Below are positions 63,327 through 64,000 of a stretch of 64,000 nt of DNA, in pieces. Where the stretch lies: the NCBI RefSeq assembly GCF_002081715.1, contig NZ_MUKP01000018.1, positions 1 through 64,000 on the forward strand. Direction: 5' to 3'. The position numbers and the translations under genes were made by a program. The notes beneath the pieces are model-generated. The model had not been told where the DNA came from. It saw nothing but the letters and a program-made list of their open reading frames with translations, and made no database searches. Positions within the stretch are counted from its first letter, which is position 1. Each line of letters opens with the position of its first letter. Origin of the DNA: Nocardia donostiensis. Its GTDB lineage: Bacteria > Actinomycetota > Actinomycetes > Mycobacteriales > Mycobacteriaceae.

Positions 63327-63337
63327 TCAGCGGCCCA

Positions 63338-63535
63338 TCACAGGATCGCCACCACACCGACAGAAACCAGCCACACCAGCACTCCGACGAACAATGCCGA
63401 CATCACGGAGCTGGTGAGTACGAACACACCCACCGAGGACACCGCGAAAAGCAACCCGACGATCAGCCATTCGACCCAATCGTCCGGTCGCAACCTTCGG
63501 TACCGGGGATGGGAATTCTTGAGCCCACGGTCCAC
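63338..63535 (-). CDS. Small two-helix membrane protein
   Basis: 65 residues if started at GTG 63535; a TTG at 63568 would add 11 residues but lacks a ribosome site. After a basic front (HPRYRRLRPDDWVEW) come two hydrophobic helices, LIVGLLFAVSSVGVFVLTSS and ALFVGVLVWLVSVGVVAIL. No family is recognised. It is convergent with the sdh operon, 11 bases away, and may be a hypothetical inner-membrane protein. Confidence 0.5.
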   Translation of the reverse strand: MDRGLKNSHPRYRRLRPDDWVEWLIVGLLFAVSSVGVFVLTSSVMSALFVGVLVWLVSVGVVAIL

Positions 63536-63637
63536 AACTTGTTGTCTACCCGTTATAAGAGTGACCAAACATGTGTTGCAGAAAGTGCGCTGCCGATCAC
63601 CGGAGGTAAACCGGCAGCGCCCGATCTGTGTGGATGA

Positions 63638-63868
63638 TCAGGTGCGGCCCGGGCGGTCGAATTCCCCGTCCTGCACGCCCGCGGTGAACGCGGCCCATTC
63701 ACCCGGAGTGAAGACGAGCACAGGACCGTCGGGGTCCTTGCCGTTACGCATGGCCACATGTCCTTCGGCCAGCATCGCTATTTCCACGCAGTCGGGTCCA
63801 GACCCCTCACCTGCGCGCAACCAGGTCGCTTCGGACAGGTCGATCTCGGTGCCGTTGTCGATGCTCAT
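63638..63868 (-). CDS. DUF397 domain protein
   Basis: 76 residues from ATG 63868. It has the DUF397 pattern: LSEATWLRAGEGSGPDCVEIA near the start, VAMRNGKDPDGPVLVFTPGEW and AFTAGVQDGEFD. DUF397 proteins are the standard small partners of XRE/DUF5753 regulators in actinobacteria and can form toxin-antitoxin-like pairs. The start overlaps the stop of the upstream regulator gene (ATGA). Confidence 0.9.
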   Translation of the reverse strand: MSIDNGTEIDLSEATWLRAGEGSGPDCVEIAMLAEGHVAMRNGKDPDGPVLVFTPGEWAAFTAGVQDGEFDRPGRT

Positions 63869-64000
63869 ACCAGATACAACTCCTTCGCCAGCTGCCGCAG
63901 TAGCTGCCTGCTCTGTTGAACGTCCAGTGCACAGCGCCGCAGGCACTCGTGCGCCTGATGGTAGCGCCGCAGGTCGGACGCACCTTCCAGATAAAGATTG
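63865..64000 (-). CDS. XRE regulator with DUF5753 domain, C-terminal fragment at window end
   Basis: Only the last 44 residues are inside the window: NLYLEGASDLRRYHQAHECL, then LDVQQSRQLLRQLAKELYLV and TGA. This matches the end of DUF5753, the C-terminal part of Scr1-type XRE regulators. Overlap with the DUF397 gene supports the classical pair. The N-terminal helix-turn-helix would lie beyond position 64000. Confidence 0.8.
   Translation of the reverse strand, partial: NLYLEGASDLRRYHQAHECLRRCALDVQQSRQLLRQLAKELYLV

Overview
The window is high-GC actinobacterial DNA, most probably from Nocardia or a close relative in the Mycobacteriales (genus is inference). The evidence is the codon bias, frequent GTG starts and 4-base stop/start overlaps, mycobacterial-type gene blocks (rpsF-ssb-rpsR-rplI-dnaB; a small ORF plus an Rv0249c/Rv0248c/Rv0247c-like succinate dehydrogenase locus), a dnaB gene with two inteins, and FadD, FAAL, LLM-flavin and DUF397 genes. 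No rRNA, tRNA, CRISPR array or transposase was recognised.

Layout. 1-11.6 kb is a tellurium-resistance-type (ter) stress locus. It holds three TerD-fold proteins, three tandem AIM24 paralogues, a DUF475 (TerC-like) membrane protein, and a minus-strand operon of a coiled-coil protein, an HpcH/HpaI-type lyase, an 886-residue PRTase/TRSP/StiP/PELOTA fusion and a HAD phosphatase. 11.6-12.1 kb is a non-coding repeat element. 12.1-15.4 kb is an AraC-VOC-UvrA-like operon. 15.5-19.2 kb carries a GH15 hydrolase and a two-component LLM flavin system. 20.4-25.9 kb is the replication/ribosome block. The rplI-dnaB interval holds a DnaA-box cluster, and DnaB carries a Trp-Cys-Thr (class 3) mini-intein in the P-loop plus a LAGLIDADG intein.

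26-38.7 kb is metabolic and envelope housekeeping: GT87, a methyltransferase, two nitronate-monooxygenase-like flavoproteins (one behind a perfect KstR-type palindrome), GntR, a broken SGNH hydrolase gene, a 2OG-oxygenase-like protein coupled to an SDR, a flippase-like membrane protein with a degenerate kinase domain, an isochorismatase-fold protein without its catalytic cysteine, and FadD. 39-48.1 kb is a compact lipid/polyketide cluster: stand-alone ACP, one-module KS-AT-DH-KR-ACP PKS and fatty acyl-AMP ligase, all overlapping by four bases, with a divergent metallo-hydrolase. 48.1-57.5 kb is cell-envelope and signalling: an NlpC/P60 hydrolase, three small secreted paralogues, an AAA ATPase, and a module of Ser/Thr kinase, EmbR-like FHA regulator and secreted peptidoglycan-binding protein. 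58-63.3 kb has an alpha/beta hydrolase and the Sdh locus with CRP-like palindromes and a coupled 14-codon leader ORF. The right edge is an XRE/DUF5753-DUF397 pair cut by the window end.

The best candidates for undescribed biology are the ACP-PKS-FAAL-MBL lipid cluster, the secreted Cys-paired paralogue family, the kinase/FHA/peptidoglycan module, and three proteins that keep a catalytic fold but lose catalytic residues. All functions are read from sequence; no database search was possible.
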